A stretch of DNA of 64,000 nucleotides from Semisulcospira habei (taxonomy: Eukaryota > Mollusca > Gastropoda > Semisulcospiridae): assembly GCA_036245525.1 (NCBI GenBank), contig BTPG01000005.1:116098506-116162505 (forward strand). Direction: 5' to 3'. Positions 42,881 through 55,448 of the stretch are shown one piece after another. The notes beneath the pieces were generated by a model. The model ran no database searches. It was given only the letters and a program-made list of their open reading frames with translations, and was not told the origin of the DNA. Numbering within the stretch: the first letter of the stretch is position 1; every line of letters begins with the position of its first letter. Both the position numbers and the translations under genes were made by a program.

Positions 42881-42990
42881 TTAACCATTTGGCTGTCAGT
42901 AGCACTTTTAGTGGTGGTGATCCTATAGGAATCACACAAACATCAGTTCCTTCACTGTCAGTTGCTAAAGACAATAATTCTGAAACCCAT
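42881..42990. repeat. Partial TTAA palindrome of the same family
   Basis: TTAACCATTTGGCTGTCAGT is followed by AGCACTTTTAGTGG and 'GTGATCCTATAGGAATCAC'. The right arm is lost or replaced. Confidence 0.5.
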
Positions 42991-43024
42991 GCAGATTCAC
43001 TTTGGGATAACTTGCCCACCTGCA

Positions 43025-43098
43025 AGAAGAATAGATCATCATGAACCCCTGCAAATATGCAGGGCTTATGAAGATCTGTGCCTCTTGCCTATCAGTAG
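43025..43098. repeat. 'CCCCTGCAG' hairpin repeat
   Basis: TAGATCATCATGAACCCC then TGCAAATATGCA and GGGCTTATGAAGATCTGTG form a nearly perfect hairpin, followed by CCTCTTGCC. Confidence 0.68.
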
Positions 43099-43422
43099 TG
43101 TTTGCTGTTTTCTAGTAATGAAGTGATTACATATTGCAGGGTTCGATATAACCGGGGACCCGGGGGAAAAAAACCCTTACTTTGGCCTCGGTCCCTCACG
43201 GATAGTTTCATGTCTACGGGGCCCGACGTGCCCCCTTCTTTTCAGACCTACTTTGTCTCAAAGCAGCAGTAGGTGGTACTCAGCACATCAGCGCGGTCCT
43301 GACACAGGTCATGAACTTTTCACCAAACACACATTTTTTGCACAGTACACGTTGCATCAATCTCTCTTTGCTGGATAGCGGTCTAGCATGATACGTTCAC
43401 TCTGCTGTTTGCAGCTCACTAT

Positions 43423-43665
43423 TAATCAAAGGTCGGGGCTGCTCCAGAACACAAGCCACAGCAGCTCGGCTATGATCGCACCTCAACACTCATGGGCGCC
43501 CCTTCTTACATGGCAGGCGGTCGACCTGTGTACCCCTACCCCAACCCCCCAACTTTCCCCTATCCCCTGCCGCCCCCACCCCCTGGAGTGCCGCAGCTTA
43601 GTGAGAGTGACTATGCCGCCTTGTTTTCACTGCTTCAAAAGTTCAGGCCACGCGCAGGAAATTAG
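43423..43665 (+). pseudogene. Proline-rich coding fragment, unassigned
   Basis: An open frame after a stop near 43422 runs to TAG at 43663-43665. It reads KPQQLGYDRTSTLMGAPSYM, then AGGRPVYPYPNPPTFPYPLP and PPPPGVPQLSESDYAALFSL with LQKFR. The composition is too ordered to be chance C-rich DNA and it ends in an amphipathic-looking helix. It might be the tail of a mobile-element protein or of a host gene. I do not recognise it, and there is no good start codon upstream apart from the Met at 43492. Confidence 0.35.
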
Positions 43666-43887
43666 GACACGCGTCCCTAGGTGATAGCCATTTCGACAGT
43701 GTATGAATATTAGTAGGACACGCCCTTCTCATTTTGACAGCGTGTGTTTGAGTTGTGATTTGCATCAGTTTCTTCTTCTTTGATAAAGTTCCACTGTGCA
43801 CGTTTTGTTGACCAATTATTGACAGTAATTCCCAATTTGCTATTATCATTTCCCGATTTAAATATACTTTTTTTCACTTAGCGATTT
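43666..43887. other. Spacer before DIRS copy D, no feature seen
   Basis: AT-rich, no open frame or repeat recognised. Confidence 0.5.
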
Positions 43888-44395
43888 TTAATTGTTTCCT
43901 CAAAACACATTACCGATGGTATTACTGATAGGAAACGTTACCTAGCTAGCCTAATTTTAGCCCAAATTTGGTTGTGTCCGTATAAGGGAGTGTTGGCAGG
44001 TGAGGGGCGCCATAGTCCAGGCCGTAACCCGAGTAGCCTCCCTTTCGCCCCATACGGGTACGAGCTCACCCGATATTCCTCAGTTTAGTTCTTAGCTAGC
44101 CTGTAGACGGTTGTGTTTGTACATCGCTCTTCGGTATTTCTGTGTGGATGTGACTGGTCGCCTTGTGGCTTACTTGAACTGTTCTTGCATCGTTGGGACT
44201 TGGCTGCGTGGGTGGTGCTAGCTTGGAGCTCACTTGGATTGTGCCTTGTGCTTTTCGAACTTTGGCCTGTGCGGCGTGACTTTAACTTAGCGTGCCTGTG
44301 GACGGCCTTGACCGAGGTGGTGACTGTGAGTCTCGTGGCGCCTCAGGATGTCACTTCGACCGGCGTGGGTTTGCTTCTCGCACCATTATGGCCAG

Positions 44396-44578
44396 GTAAA
44401 ATCTCGCTTACAGCCCTCGACCGGTGCTCAAGGGAAGGGAAGAGCGCCGGGCGTCGGCACGCTCTGTGCACTTGATTGAGTTCGTTCTCACCCTCGGGCG
44501 CGTAATAATTGGTGCGCGGCCTTGGAGGCCTCGCTCGCTCGTTCTTCATTATGGCCTCTGTGTTGCAGTTACCAGGTT
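44396..44578 (+). other. Candidate leader intron in DIRS copy D
   Basis: GCCAG|GTAAAATCTCGC and TGTGTTGCAG|TT match the boundaries in copy B (8498-8658). The spacing is similar. The gag Cys-rich motif follows at once (QVRTCT, CGDFQWPCDEHAVCLPC), with a TGA replacing the first Cys-region codon. Confidence 0.45.
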
Positions 44579-45152
44579 CGTACCTGCACGTGATGTGGCG
44601 ATTTTCAGTGGCCCTGTGACGAGCATGCAGTCTGCCTGCCCTGTTTTGGCTGTCAGTCAACGCATCCCAGGCTGGAAGAGAGATGGTCCCAGCTGTGGTG
44701 ATTCTACCGCCGTGAACCTCCGACACCTATCCGAGAGCAGCCATCAGTTCCCGCTCAAAGTACCACGGATAGGCCCAGTAAATTTCCCATGACCATGATG
44801 AATCGGACCATTAGATCGACTAATGTGCAGAATACCACGGATGGGGCTATTAAGTTACCCATGACCGTGACGAATTGGACCAATACAACTACCACCGCGC
44901 AGAATACCACGGATGGGGCTCTTAAGTCACCCATGACCGTGACGAATCGGACCGATCCTACTATTTCTGGGCAGACGTCGGCAAACGCTCTTACGACGAT
45001 CTTAGCCCTGGGCCGAACGGCGGAACGCAGACTTGACAGAAAAAGGTGTCACGCTCGGTGCTTCAGGAAGAGAGACACGAGGCGCACTTGCGACGGGATC
45101 CCGCCCCTAGAGACGAACGTTCGGCTTCCCGATTGCAGGTCTGTGATGAGTG
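44579..45152 (+). pseudogene. DIRS copy D gag, 5' part
   Basis: The Cys/His module with a nonsense change is followed by three diverged repeats of about 80 bp built on 'ACCACGGATGGGGCT' and 'CCCATGACCGTGACGAAT' (44810-44960). It is cut by the hAT insertion at 45153 and continues after 48556. Confidence 0.55.
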
Positions 45153-45300
45153 CAGACCTGTTTACCCATACGTTTTTTGCGTATTTTCTACGCAGTTTTT
45201 AGGAACAGTACGCCAGTACGCAAAAACGAAAAAAAATACGATCAACCAAAAAAAAAAAAAAAAAATCCGAAAACAACTCGATTCACAATTTTAATCTTCA

Positions 45301-46012
45301 TTGCCAAGAACGATAACTCTTGTTCCCGCCATTTTGGCACGCGGCAAGATGTCGAAGCGTCAAATGAGTGACTGTACTGCCTCTACAAAGCCGTTCTCGA
45401 AGAAAAAGAAGAGAGAACAGATATTTCTGGACAGATACAAGAAGATTCCAGGGATAGAGGCTTCTGCTGCAGGAAACACGTATGCAAGATGTGCCTACTG
45501 CAAGGCTGATTTTTCCATCGCACACTCAGGTGTGTACGACATCGAGCGCCATTGCGAGAAAAAAACCCACAAACTCAATGAGGCAGCTGCGAAGACTGCT
45601 GCTCAGTGCTCTATTACAAAATTCATACCGTCGCAGAGTATCAAGACTGAGGAAGAGTCTGTGATCAGAGCAGAAGTAATGCTGACTGAATTGATCGTTC
45701 AAAACAATCTGCCTCTGTCCACTGCTGATGCCATCTCTCGAACAGTGAAGTCAGCCTTCCCGGACTCTAAGATAGCGCAAAACTATTCTTGTTGTCGGAA
45801 TAAAGCAACAACGATTGTGCAGTGCATGGCAGATGACATCAAGACGGAGTTGAGACGGAGAATTTCTGCTGGCCCCTTCTCGGTGTCTACGGATGGGAGC
45901 AATGAGCAACGGGACAAGCAGTATCCTATTGTCATTACAAGTATTGGTGATTCGGGCGTGGAGCAGAATCTACTGTCAGTGCCAGTCCTTGATCTTCAGA
46001 CACCAGCAACAG
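45301..46012 (+). CDS. hAT transposase, exon 1 (BED finger)
   Basis: Start uncertain: Met at 45301 or at 45349 (MSKRQMSDCTAS). The N-terminus is basic (FSKKKKREQ). A BED-type zinc finger follows, with CAYCKADFSIAHSGVYDIER then HCEKKTH (C-x2-C, H-x4-H spacing), which binds the element ends. Next comes the start of the catalytic core, with PFSVSTDGSNEQRDKQYPIV; the Asp in this block is where hAT enzymes place their first catalytic acid. The donor CAACAG|GTGAGA leaves one base over, matching exon 2. Confidence 0.8.
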
Positions 46013-46601
<589 letters not shown>

Positions 46602-47983
46602 GAGAAAACATCTACAAGCTGGTAGAGAAGGAGCTGTTGGTGAAAGATGGCTGTGACACACACGAGCCATCAGTTCCTTGGGACAACTGTTTGTCGCTTG
46701 GATGTGATAATGCTGCAGTAATGGTTGGCAAGCACAAGGGGTTGTACGGCCGAATGATTAATAAACAACCTAACCTTCATCTGTCGGGCTGCCCATGTCA
46801 CCTTCTCCATAGAGCTGCACAGAAAGCGACCTCAACCCTGCCTTTCAACATTGACGAACTTTTGATTGATCTGTACTACTACTTTGAGAACTCCAGCAAG
46901 CGCCTTGCTGCTCTTGAACTCTTGCAAGAAGATGTAAGAAATCAGAAGATTCTTAAACATGGGCAGACGCGTTGGCTGAGTGTTGGCAACTGCATCAACC
47001 GCATGCTGGAAAACTGGAAGCCTCTGGTAGAGTTCTTCCGAAAAGAGCTGCCTCCTGCAAGTACGTCGTCGGCCGAGTCTCGGATTGCAAGACTGCAGGC
47101 TTTCTTTCGATCACCAACAAATAAACTTTACTGTTTGTTTTTGAAGCATGCTCTGAAGCCAATTGATGTCCTGAACCAGCAGTTACAAAATGAATCGCCA
47201 CAAATCCACATTCTGCAGCCTTTGCTTCGCAAGTTGATGAGGGATCTAATGATCAGATTTGTGAAGCCATCAGCTCTTGTTGGCAAAGGCATCCTTGATG
47301 TTGATTTCAAGTCCCATCTAAACCAGAAAAAGAAAGACCAAATCCTCTTCAGTGAAGAAGTAAAGGTGATGATAGAGAAGAAGGAGGACCACAAACTTCG
47401 AGACAAAAGGATCGAGGAGTTTTATGCCAATGCCCTGGCTTTCTATGTGTCAGCAGTCTCCTACATCAAGGAAAAGTGCCCTGTTGATGATGAGCTACTG
47501 AAGCATGCCACGGTGGTTGACACATCCAAACGTGTGGATGGGGTGACAGGGTCAGACTTGGCCTTTTTCTTGGATCGTTTCCCTTGTCTCATCCCAAAGG
47601 GTTGTACAAAGGATACAATCATGGAAGAGTTTTTGAACTACAGGTCTCACGAAAGCATTCCTCAGGTGAAGGAAGACAGGATAGATGCGAAGTGGTGTGC
47701 AATTGGAGAAATCAAGGATGCTGCTGGAGTGGCTTTGTTCTCTAACTTAAGCAAAGTCTGCCTTGGGATCCTGTCAATTCCTCACAGCAATGCAGGATGC
47801 GAACGGATTTTCTCTTGCGTTCGTAAAAACAAGACTGACCAGCGGGCTTCTCTTTCGTCAAAGACACTTGACAGCCTGATGGTGGTTAAGGCAAAACCTG
47901 GACCAGCACTTGGTAGAAAGTACACCAACTCACAGCTTGCCAAGTTCAAGTCTGCATACTACAGGTCACTCAAAACACAATAA
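46602..47983 (+). CDS. hAT transposase, exon 2 (catalytic and dimerisation region)
   Basis: Open for 460 codons to TAA at 47981-47983. LSLGCDNAAVMVGKHKGLY is the block with the second catalytic Asp, and CPCHLLHRAAQKA is the conserved C-x-C/H-x2-H motif of hAT enzymes. TRWLSVGNCINRMLENW follows, as in ZBED-like hAT proteins. The C-terminal part reads IPHSNAGCERIFSCVRKNKT and SLSSKTLDSLMVVK, the hATC dimerisation domain. The two exons give about 697 residues without a break. The enzyme could be active or only recently silenced. Confidence 0.85.
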
Positions 47984-48540
47984 CGAATAATGCTCAAACT
48001 GACAGTGACTGAGTGCGAAATATGTGCCTAGCTCCACCATCTGATTTTGAATATAAAGCTTACATTCATTTCACTACCTAGAACCACAACTGATTATCTT
48101 GAAACTTTTTAAAATATCAAAATCGGTTGTGGGAAAGGTGAGAATTTTATCTTCCAACAGACTGTGAGTTAACCAAACATGTTAAGCATTGCCGATCCCT
48201 GCGATTCTAAATATAAAGTTGATTCAGAACTGAGCGCTGAGCTGATTTTTCGTGTTCTGCAAACTGTGACTGGTAAGTGGTATAATGAGCCTATCTCTGC
48301 CTTCTGATTTTTAGTGCAAATGTTACAATTGGTGTAAAACGTACTGTGACTAAAATGTACTGAGCTTCGCCTTAACTTCTGATTCTGAATTGTAAACCTG
48401 GTCACATGGAGGGATTGGAACACAGAAGATGGACTATCCTAAAATTTTGATAAGTTTGTTTTGGAAGCGTGTTCACTAGTACACAATTTTTTGGAGAAGT
48501 ACACAGTTTTTTCCCCATGAATACACAAATCTAAAATAGG
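47984..48540. other. 3' non-coding region of the hAT element
   Basis: AT-rich, with three loose repeats of a block containing 'TCTGATTTTGAATATAAAG' or 'CTTCTGATTTTTAG'-like sequence (48040, 48205, 48300, 48380). No gene. Confidence 0.55.
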
Positions 48541-48555
48541 GGGTAAACAGGTCTG

Positions 48556-50700
48556 TGAGTGTCCACGGCCAGACAAGCTTCCGACACGCATTGGCGCCAG
48601 CTCCCGACACAGGATAGACAGGCACGAGCCTGCTGTATCAAGGGACCGCGTGCACCACAGGACTGCTGCACATTCCACGTCACGATCCCAGGTCAGTGAT
48701 CGTGGAGACAAGGGCACGCTCCACACGCAGTGCTGAGAGGCGAGAGATGACCCCACAACGGGACCCCGTCCCCCGCCCTCGGCCATGCTCGGACAGTTCG
48801 CCTGACTCCAGAAGCGCTCACTCGCTACACAGAGAAAAGAGACACAAGAGGAGGATAAGACGACGTACCAATACCGATGGGACGCTACACGATGGGAAGA
48901 CCGGCTCAACTACGACTCTTCATCGCCGTTCGAGTTCGCGGGACCAGCTGCCGAGACTGCGCTCTTCCTCCCGGACTTCGCGGGACAGCCTTCACCCTAG
49001 GCCTTCGTCACAGACGACGGGAGACAAGGTACGATCTACCCCCAATGGCCCGTGCTGTAACGACGAGACGCAATATGCACTGAGACGCCAGTTCGAGACC
49101 TTCCCGTTCTACACGTCACAGCCGCTCCCGTCGGGACCGCCGGTCTGCCCCTAGCAGTTCGGCCTCTTCACACAGGACCCCGTGGGATTCCCCGGCGCTT
49201 CTTCGCTCGTGGCGTCACCACAGCAGAAGACGAACCCCTTCCAGCGCTGCTTCCTCTGCTCGTCGGGCTGCCGCGGCGTCTGCAATCACCGGTCGTTCGG
49301 AGGAGGTGGACGCCCCTGTTCCTCCCGCGCGCTTGACGTACGACTCCATCAGCTTGGTCCCAGAGGACTCCGTTTCGGCATTGCTTGGCGATGTCGGCGC
49401 CTCCCCTTGACAACGCTCGCAGTCCCAAGATGAGGTGATTTCGCCGACAGCTACGCTGAGCCATAGGACCTTGGACGAAGCTGCTCTCTTCATCGCGTCA
49501 TGTCTTCCCGCGGAAGACTGCCGTCCTTCTCCCCCTGCCAAGAAGAGAGCTTCGGCCTTCGTGGACTCCGAGCGCCAGGCCAAGCGCCTTCTCCACTCAC
49601 CTGCTTCAGGGCGCCTTGGGAAACACCGGCTTCTTCGCTGACACCAGGTGGCCGGCGGACCTGTCTATGGCCTTCCATCAGAGGTGGTATGCGGGACATT
49701 CGCAGAGCTTCGCCCGCCCACTCCCGGCGGTGGACCCTCCGGCGCTGTCCTGTGCTGGTTCTCTTCGAAGACGTGACTCCACTTCTGGACTTATACAGAC
49801 TGCTTCCCTCTTCCGCATCTCCCTGGCCTCTGTGGGGTTCCTGGACCTGGTGATGCAGGCCATCGTCTGTCGCGTTGAGGAGGTCTGGAATCCTACCATC
49901 TCACCGCTTTGGCCGACATCCTCGCTTGGCAGTTTCCGGCAACCGGGCCGCTTTCCTCACCGATATCAACGCCATGGTTGTGGCTGCAAACTGCGTTCTG
50001 ATGCGCCGAGATACCGTCCTGCACGCTTGCTCGCTGCTGACCGAGTTGAAGAATCAGCTACGCCGGGCGCCTCTTGGTGGAGAACTCCTTTTCAGCCCTC
50101 CTGGCAGACCGTCAAGGAGGCTAACAAGGACTTGTGGCCCAGCCACGTTGCTCCGACCCGCTTTCAGTCAGCCCGCAGGGCCGTGGGTCGAGCCCTGCGT
50201 ACCGCCAGACCCTCCTTCACGACTTGGTCCAGCAGAAGGGGGCCACCAGGAACAGGACCATGTTGGATGGAACCGCCTTCCAGAGACACCGACGCAGGCC
50301 GTGTCGCCGGGCCGCAGCCGACCTTCGGGCCGGTTGGCAGGGACCACTCTTCCACGGAGACGCAGTTCGAGGTCAGCGCCGGCGTCGCGCAGTTTACAGC
50401 ATTGGCTGTAGCAGCCTTCCAGGGACACTGACGCAGCACGTGCCGGCAAACTGCAGCAGATCGTCAGGCTGGATTGGCAGGGACCACACTTTCGCGGAGG
50501 CGTAGTTTTGTCCTCTGCGCTGGAACTAATCGGCTGGCAGCCGATGGACAGGACGACGGTTCTGTGACACCGACGGCGCGGTCCTGGGAATGACAGTAGC
50601 AGCCACTTCCCAGCGTGTGGCAGATGGCTAGGAAGTAGGCAGTCTACCTTCGTAGGATTAGGTGTCAGCGCGGGGAGAGGACGTTGTCCGACTGACATCA
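48556..50700 (+). pseudogene. DIRS copy D gag, remainder
   Basis: GC-rich and frameshifted. A stretch near 49620-49900 reads WPADLSMAFHQRWYAGHSQS in one frame, and 49920-50430 retains an open frame of alternating Arg/Pro-rich sequence. A repeat containing 'CCGGCGAACTGCAC'-type sequence and 'GACACCGACGCAG' occurs at 50285 and 50425 and also in copy A (2468). No enzyme motif. Confidence 0.5.
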
Positions 50701-51900
50701 CTGTGTGGGCCGACATCGCTCTCTCCATCGTGTTACTGGATGCAGTTCAGACTTACGCACCTGGTTGGACGAGGCGTCTCGTCTCTTCGCATCCTTCTCC
50801 CGGCGGAACGCTGCCCCCCGTCATCGCATTGGCTTGGTCCTCGCTCCGCACTACAAGTCAGCCGATATGTTCGGGACCTAGTGGAGGCGGTCCTCACTTC
50901 TGCGTGGAGACAACTTGGAGAACTGTTGTTCTTCTCGGGCACCTGACCAGAGAAGATGGATGCACTCCCACCGGCTTTGTTATGCAAGTACACGCCCGGC
51001 GGTGGACGAGAGCACGCTGGTGCAGGCAGGGCGCAGCCAGTGGTCTGACGAGGATGAAACAAGAGCCTTCCTGTTTCCGCGTCTCGCTGGTATGAACGGG
51101 GTTCTTGGATGTGATAGATGACGCTGTGGAAGCACGCAGCCTGGGGCACGATACCGGAAGAAGAGATGAGACGACAGCATGGCAGGACCTTACAGTCGCA
51201 GACCTTGGAGGTGGTCCTGCGTTCCAACTCCGCGGCAGTACAGTCATACCTTCTTGCTCATACCCAAGCCGGCGGATATGGCGGCCGATCTTCGACCTGT
51301 CGGCATAGAACAAGTCCTTTCGGCGTCGCGACAGAATGGAGACAGACAGAGCCCGGAGGGCAGCGGTGCGTCTCCAGGACTGGTTGCAGCTGTATAACCG
51401 ACTATTGCGGAACCAGTTGGCAAGCACTTGGCGGACGGCAGAGGTTCCTGTGCGTGATTCTTCGTCGACTAGGCTACTTAGTCTACGAGACAGGTCCTAT
51501 GTGGTACCTTCACGCGGATTCCAGCGAGGATGGAATTCTTGGCCGTGCTTCTCGAGTAGGACTTCCAGTAGGACGGGAGCAGTGCAGAGTAGGAGCGACC
51601 CTCAGAGCCTTCCTTTCGGGTTGACTGTTAGGACTGCTAGTGCACCAGCGTATCGTCTTCCCCAGGCAGACACTTCATCTGGTTGGAGAGAAAGCGATAC
51701 GGCTGGTTCTGGGGAAGATCGACGTACACAAGGGTTGTGCTAGTGCTCTTCGAGGCCGGTTGCTCTTGGAGTCGTCGTTACGGCCAGATATCTTCCAGCT
51801 ACCCTGCTCGCCATCAAAAATCAAAATTCCCTCTCGGCTAGAGGCTTCGCGGGCGCTATGGTGGAAGCGAGGTCTGCAGCCATAAGGAACGCCTCTCGTT
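50700..51900 (+). pseudogene. DIRS copy D reverse transcriptase remnant
   Basis: Around 51190-51420 frames read SSYPSRRIWRPIFDLSA-like sequence followed by stop and then NKSFRRRDRMETDRARRAAV. This aligns with the 'WRPILDLSALN' block of DIRS RTs that precedes the catalytic palm. Stops and frame changes follow. No intact YLDD box was found. Confidence 0.6.
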
Positions 51901-52064
51901 ATGTCTACAAAGGTAGGTGGGCATTCTCCAGGCTCGGTGCGCCTCGTCCCTTCACCAGTTGTGGTCATCTCTTCCCCACGTGCCCTCCTCTGCAGCTCCC
52001 CATTCCATGCACGATGCTCAAGCGACTGCGACAGCCGCTGTACCATCCGTGCCCAGAAAGTCTC

Positions 52065-53153
52065 CTCCACGCCTGGAGATTGTGTGGCAAGCCCTCACCA
52101 GCAGAGGCTTCTCTAGTGCGGTAGTGTATGCTATCGCTGCAGCCCGCAGACCCTCAACCAGACGAGTTACGAGGGAAGATGGAGAGTGCTGTGTGACTGG
52201 TGTTGTGATAACCTTCTCTTCCCCACGGACTTGACGATGCCCCAGCTGGCGGAGCTCTTCCTCTGGCTATTCACCGACCAGGGACTGGTTCTAATTACCA
52301 TTCGGGGCTACCTAGCCATGATCGCCGACACCTACCGGCACTTGGGCTGGCCCGACCGTGGTAGCTACAAAGACCTCGCCGATCTGATGGCCCACTTTGG
52401 TCTGCAACGCCCGGCGCTGCGTTCGCCTTTGCCGAGATGGGATCTACCATGGTGCTTACGTGGCTCAACTCGGTCCATTTTAAACCTCAGTTGGCGCGCA
52501 TGCCGGACGTGACTCGGAAGATGTGCTTCCTCTTGGCCCTAACCACGGCTTCCAAGGGCAGTGAACTTCACTCACTGTCGACACGCCCAGATTGCTTGCA
52601 GTTCTGGATGGAAGGCTCCGTGCAACTGTTACCTGAACCGACCTTCCTGGCCAAGACGCGGTCGCCTTTGGCTGCCCCACAGATGATGACTATTCGCCCT
52701 TTACGAGTGACAGACTCCACCCGGGAGACCAGACAACAGGACCCGGTGAGAGCCTTACGTGTGTTCCTGCGCCGGACCAAGCCTCTGCGCAGAGGACGCA
52801 CCCACCTGTTTCTCCCTCTGTCCCCAGGTAGACGTGACATCTCAGCCCAGACCATCTTCTTCTAGCTCCGATGGGTGATTCGCTCTGCCTACCAGGACCT
52901 CGCCCCTGATGCAGCCAAACGTATGAACATCAGGGCGCATGAGGTCAGAGCCATGGCCGCAAGTCTCTCATTCGACCGCTACTGCGCTGTCAAGGACTTT
53001 GTGGAGGCCATGGGATGGCGAGCTGAGACTACCTTCACCCGCTTCTACCTGAGGGACCTCTCTGCCCAGTGCAGAACCTTTTGCTGGTGGGAGACATCGC
53101 AACGGCGCAACACTCCCACCCGGCGCCATAGGCGCTGTAGGTATCTTAGCTAA
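52065..53153 (+). pseudogene. DIRS copy D tyrosine recombinase (one frameshift, one nonsense)
   Basis: Reads LEIVWQALTSRGFSSAVV, AARRPSTRRV, QLAELFLWLFTDQGLVLITI, GYLAMIADTYRHLGWPDRG and DVTRKMCFLLALTTASKGSE. Then come RETRQQDPVRALRVFLRRTK and finally MNIRAHEVRAMAASLSFDRY with FTRFYLRDLSAQ. The catalytic HxxR (near 52938) and Tyr (near 53047) are intact. The breaks are a frame change near 52440-52500 and TAG at 52863-52865, where copy B has Trp. DIRS recombinases integrate circular cDNA without target-site duplication. Confidence 0.78.
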
Positions 53154-53244
53154 AATTATCGGGAGTTTGCTTTGGGAGGGCGGGTCTGAGGGCCAGTGTC
53201 TTTGGTGTTAGGGGCGCTATAGTGGCACCCACCTCTTCTTCGGG

Positions 53245-53600
53245 ATTCTTCCTATCAGTAATACCATCGGTAATGTGTTTTGAGGAAACAAATGAATTTT
53301 TCTTTAAAATGATTTTTTTCGAAAAATACTTGTCGATGGTATTACTCGAAGGTCCCTCCCACCTGCCCTGTTTGCCACCAGTTCGCTAAGAAACTAAACT
53401 GAGGAATATCGGGTGAGCTCATACCCGTATGGGGCAAAAGGGAGGCTACTCGGGTTACGGCCTGGACTATGGCGCCCCTCACCTGCCAACACTCCCTTAT
53501 AAGGACACAACCAAATTTGGGCTAAAATTAGGCTAGCTAGGTAACGTTTCCTATCAGTAACACCATCGGTAAGTATTTTTCGAAAAAATTCATTTTAAAG
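53245..53600. repeat. Internal complementary region and right terminal repeat of DIRS copy D
   Basis: CCTATCAGTAATACCATCGG then TAATGTGTTTTGAGGAAAC (53249-53287) is the reverse complement of the left end. 53345-53600 is the reverse complement of 43888-44103 and ends GTAAGTATTTTTCGAAAAAA. Only this outer repeat carries the 'CGAAAAATAC' palindrome, which also closes copies A and C. Confidence 0.78.
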
Positions 53601-53673
53601 AAAAATTCATATTTCTTTATAGTTGCACCATTTTCTTAGACTTTAAATTTGTTCTTGTTTTTCTTTCTTCTTC
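53601..53673. other. Short spacer
   Basis: AT-rich, containing one copy of the TTTCTTCTT duplication that flanks the next repeat. Confidence 0.5.
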
Positions 53674-54058
53674 CCCCACCAGGGTCTGCCCTGGGGGACT
53701 TGGGTGGGGTTAACTACTTTTTAGTTCCCAGGGTCACCCTGGTCAGCCCCAAAGGGAGGGTTTTCCCCTCTATTCTGGGGCATGTGTTTCTGTCTACCCT
53801 TGGTCCATTCACCTGTATTTTCCTGTTGTAAACTCTCCCTACTGTCTGTGCTGCCTGTAGCTCTTGATATTGGATGTGTGTTGCTAAATGGTCTTAGCTT
53901 TATTTAGGCCCCATGTCATAGGTTTATTTAACGTATTGGACCAGCTGGCGACATACATTCAATGTTCTGTTTAGTTTTTTTTCACAAGCAGTGCAGGCAC
54001 ATCCTGAGAAAGTGTTGTTGCTGTCGGGACGTTAAGCAATGTACAATCAATCAATCAA
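53674..54058 (+). mobile_element. SINE-like or truncated LINE repeat, copy 2
   Basis: Nearly the same sequence as 22601-22987 from GGGTCTGCCCTGGGGGACTT to GACGTTAAGCAATGT and an (AATC)n tail. TTTCTTCTT occurs just before and just after it, a likely target duplication. Both copies start at about the same point, which favours a SINE over random LINE truncation. Confidence 0.72.
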
Positions 54059-54430
54059 TTATTTCTTCTTATTTTTAAGTTGGCAAAATAGCTTTGTCTA
54101 TTATGAACTTTGTCGCAGGTGAACGTGCATAGTTCCTTGACAAGTTATTTTTCATTTGTTTTCTTTTACAGTTGCTGACTTTGTTATTTCTTGTTGACAT
54201 AACCAAGCAAGAAAACCGTAAACATTCTGCTGAACTCAGACTAAGCGCGTGATAAACATTGTGATTCTCCGCCGTGTATTGTTTTATTGAGCTTTTTTTT
54301 AAAAGCATTCTATAGATATTGTTATTAGTTGATGTTTTGTTTGATTATTTTTTGGTGACCATATTTGTATCATATCTCTCGCTACATTTACGTTTTTACC
54401 GACATGCAAAATCGTAATCTAAATACTGTT
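54059..54430. other. AT-rich spacer, nothing recognised
   Basis: No open frame longer than noise and no repeat match within the window. Confidence 0.5.
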
Positions 54431-55448
54431 CCGAAATGAATAGATGAACTGAGAATTGGCCATCTTAACATATACCATCTAGTTAACAAGGTGCCCGATT
54501 TATCTGTGTTCCTAAACACGCCCTTACATTTTCATATTTTTGGTGTGTCTGAGTCAAGGCTTAAAAGTTCAATAAGGGAGAACAACATTTCTGTCCCAAA
54601 CTTCTCTGTGCTCCGCACAGATGCCTCAAACCCTCAACACAATGGACTAGCAGTATATAAACATAATTCAATACTTGGTAACGTCAAACGGCGACAAGAC
54701 GTAGAGTCAGCTCAAGTGAAAAGCTTGTGGGTAGAAGTGAAAACATCTAAATCACCCCTTCCTCATTGGCTTTATTTATAGAAATCCCGCAGCCAGCTGG
54801 GACTGGTATGATGACTTCGTAGCAATGATGGATAGCGTAAATCAAAATAAAGCTGACATTCTTTGGGCGATTTTAATATTGATCTTTCTAAATCTAAAGG
54901 GTCCAATGCTGCATGGGCGTCAACAACAGCACTATTCGGTTTAGAACAGTTAGTTAAAACCCCCACTAGAACCACATGAACATCTTCAACCCTGATGATC
55001 ATATATATTTATGTGACAAATGATGATAAAATATCAAATGTACATGTTCCCTCCTTAGCTGTCGGCGACCATAACCCAGTATGTTGCACAGTCTCCATGA
55101 AACTAGACAAAGAGAACAAAAAGAGACATAAAACAATTAAATATTGTTCTTTCCAAAAATTTAATAACGGCGACTTTCTGCGGGATCTGAGCAATACTCC
55201 TTTCAGTGATGTGTATAACCACACTTCTCCTGACAGTGCCCTATCGTACTGGATGGATCTATTCCTTGAGGTCCTAAATAAGCATGCGCCCGTATGAGAA
55301 AAACGAGTTAAGCACTCTACCCTGCCATCCTGGTTAACAGTAGATATCAAACGGGCCATGTCATTTAGAGACAAACTTAAGAAAGAAAAACAGTTTGATG
55401 AATATAAGAAACAACCAAATCGTGTTAAATACCTAGTGAGCAGTGATT
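54431..55448 (+). pseudogene. Endonuclease domain of a jockey/CR1-like LINE (5' half)
   Basis: Translation gives IGHLNIYHLVNKV, then IFGVSESRLKSSI (the catalytic Glu block of apurinic-type endonucleases), AVYKHNS, and further on LAVGDHNPVCCTVSMK, which matches the SDH motif region. Frames change around 54780 and 54990, and a stop lies near 55295. The element breaks off near 55448 and its reverse transcriptase resumes at about 59640. Confidence 0.72.

Noticed and set aside
43140..43260. Possible small RNA gene around GGTTCGATATAACCGGGGAC
   Set aside because: The B-box resemblance is weak and no folded structure or partner box was found.
42734..43890. Search for BRCT or other C-terminal exons of the MDC1-like gene
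   Set aside because: No frame shows BRCT-like sequence here or further downstream; the gene end is not visible.
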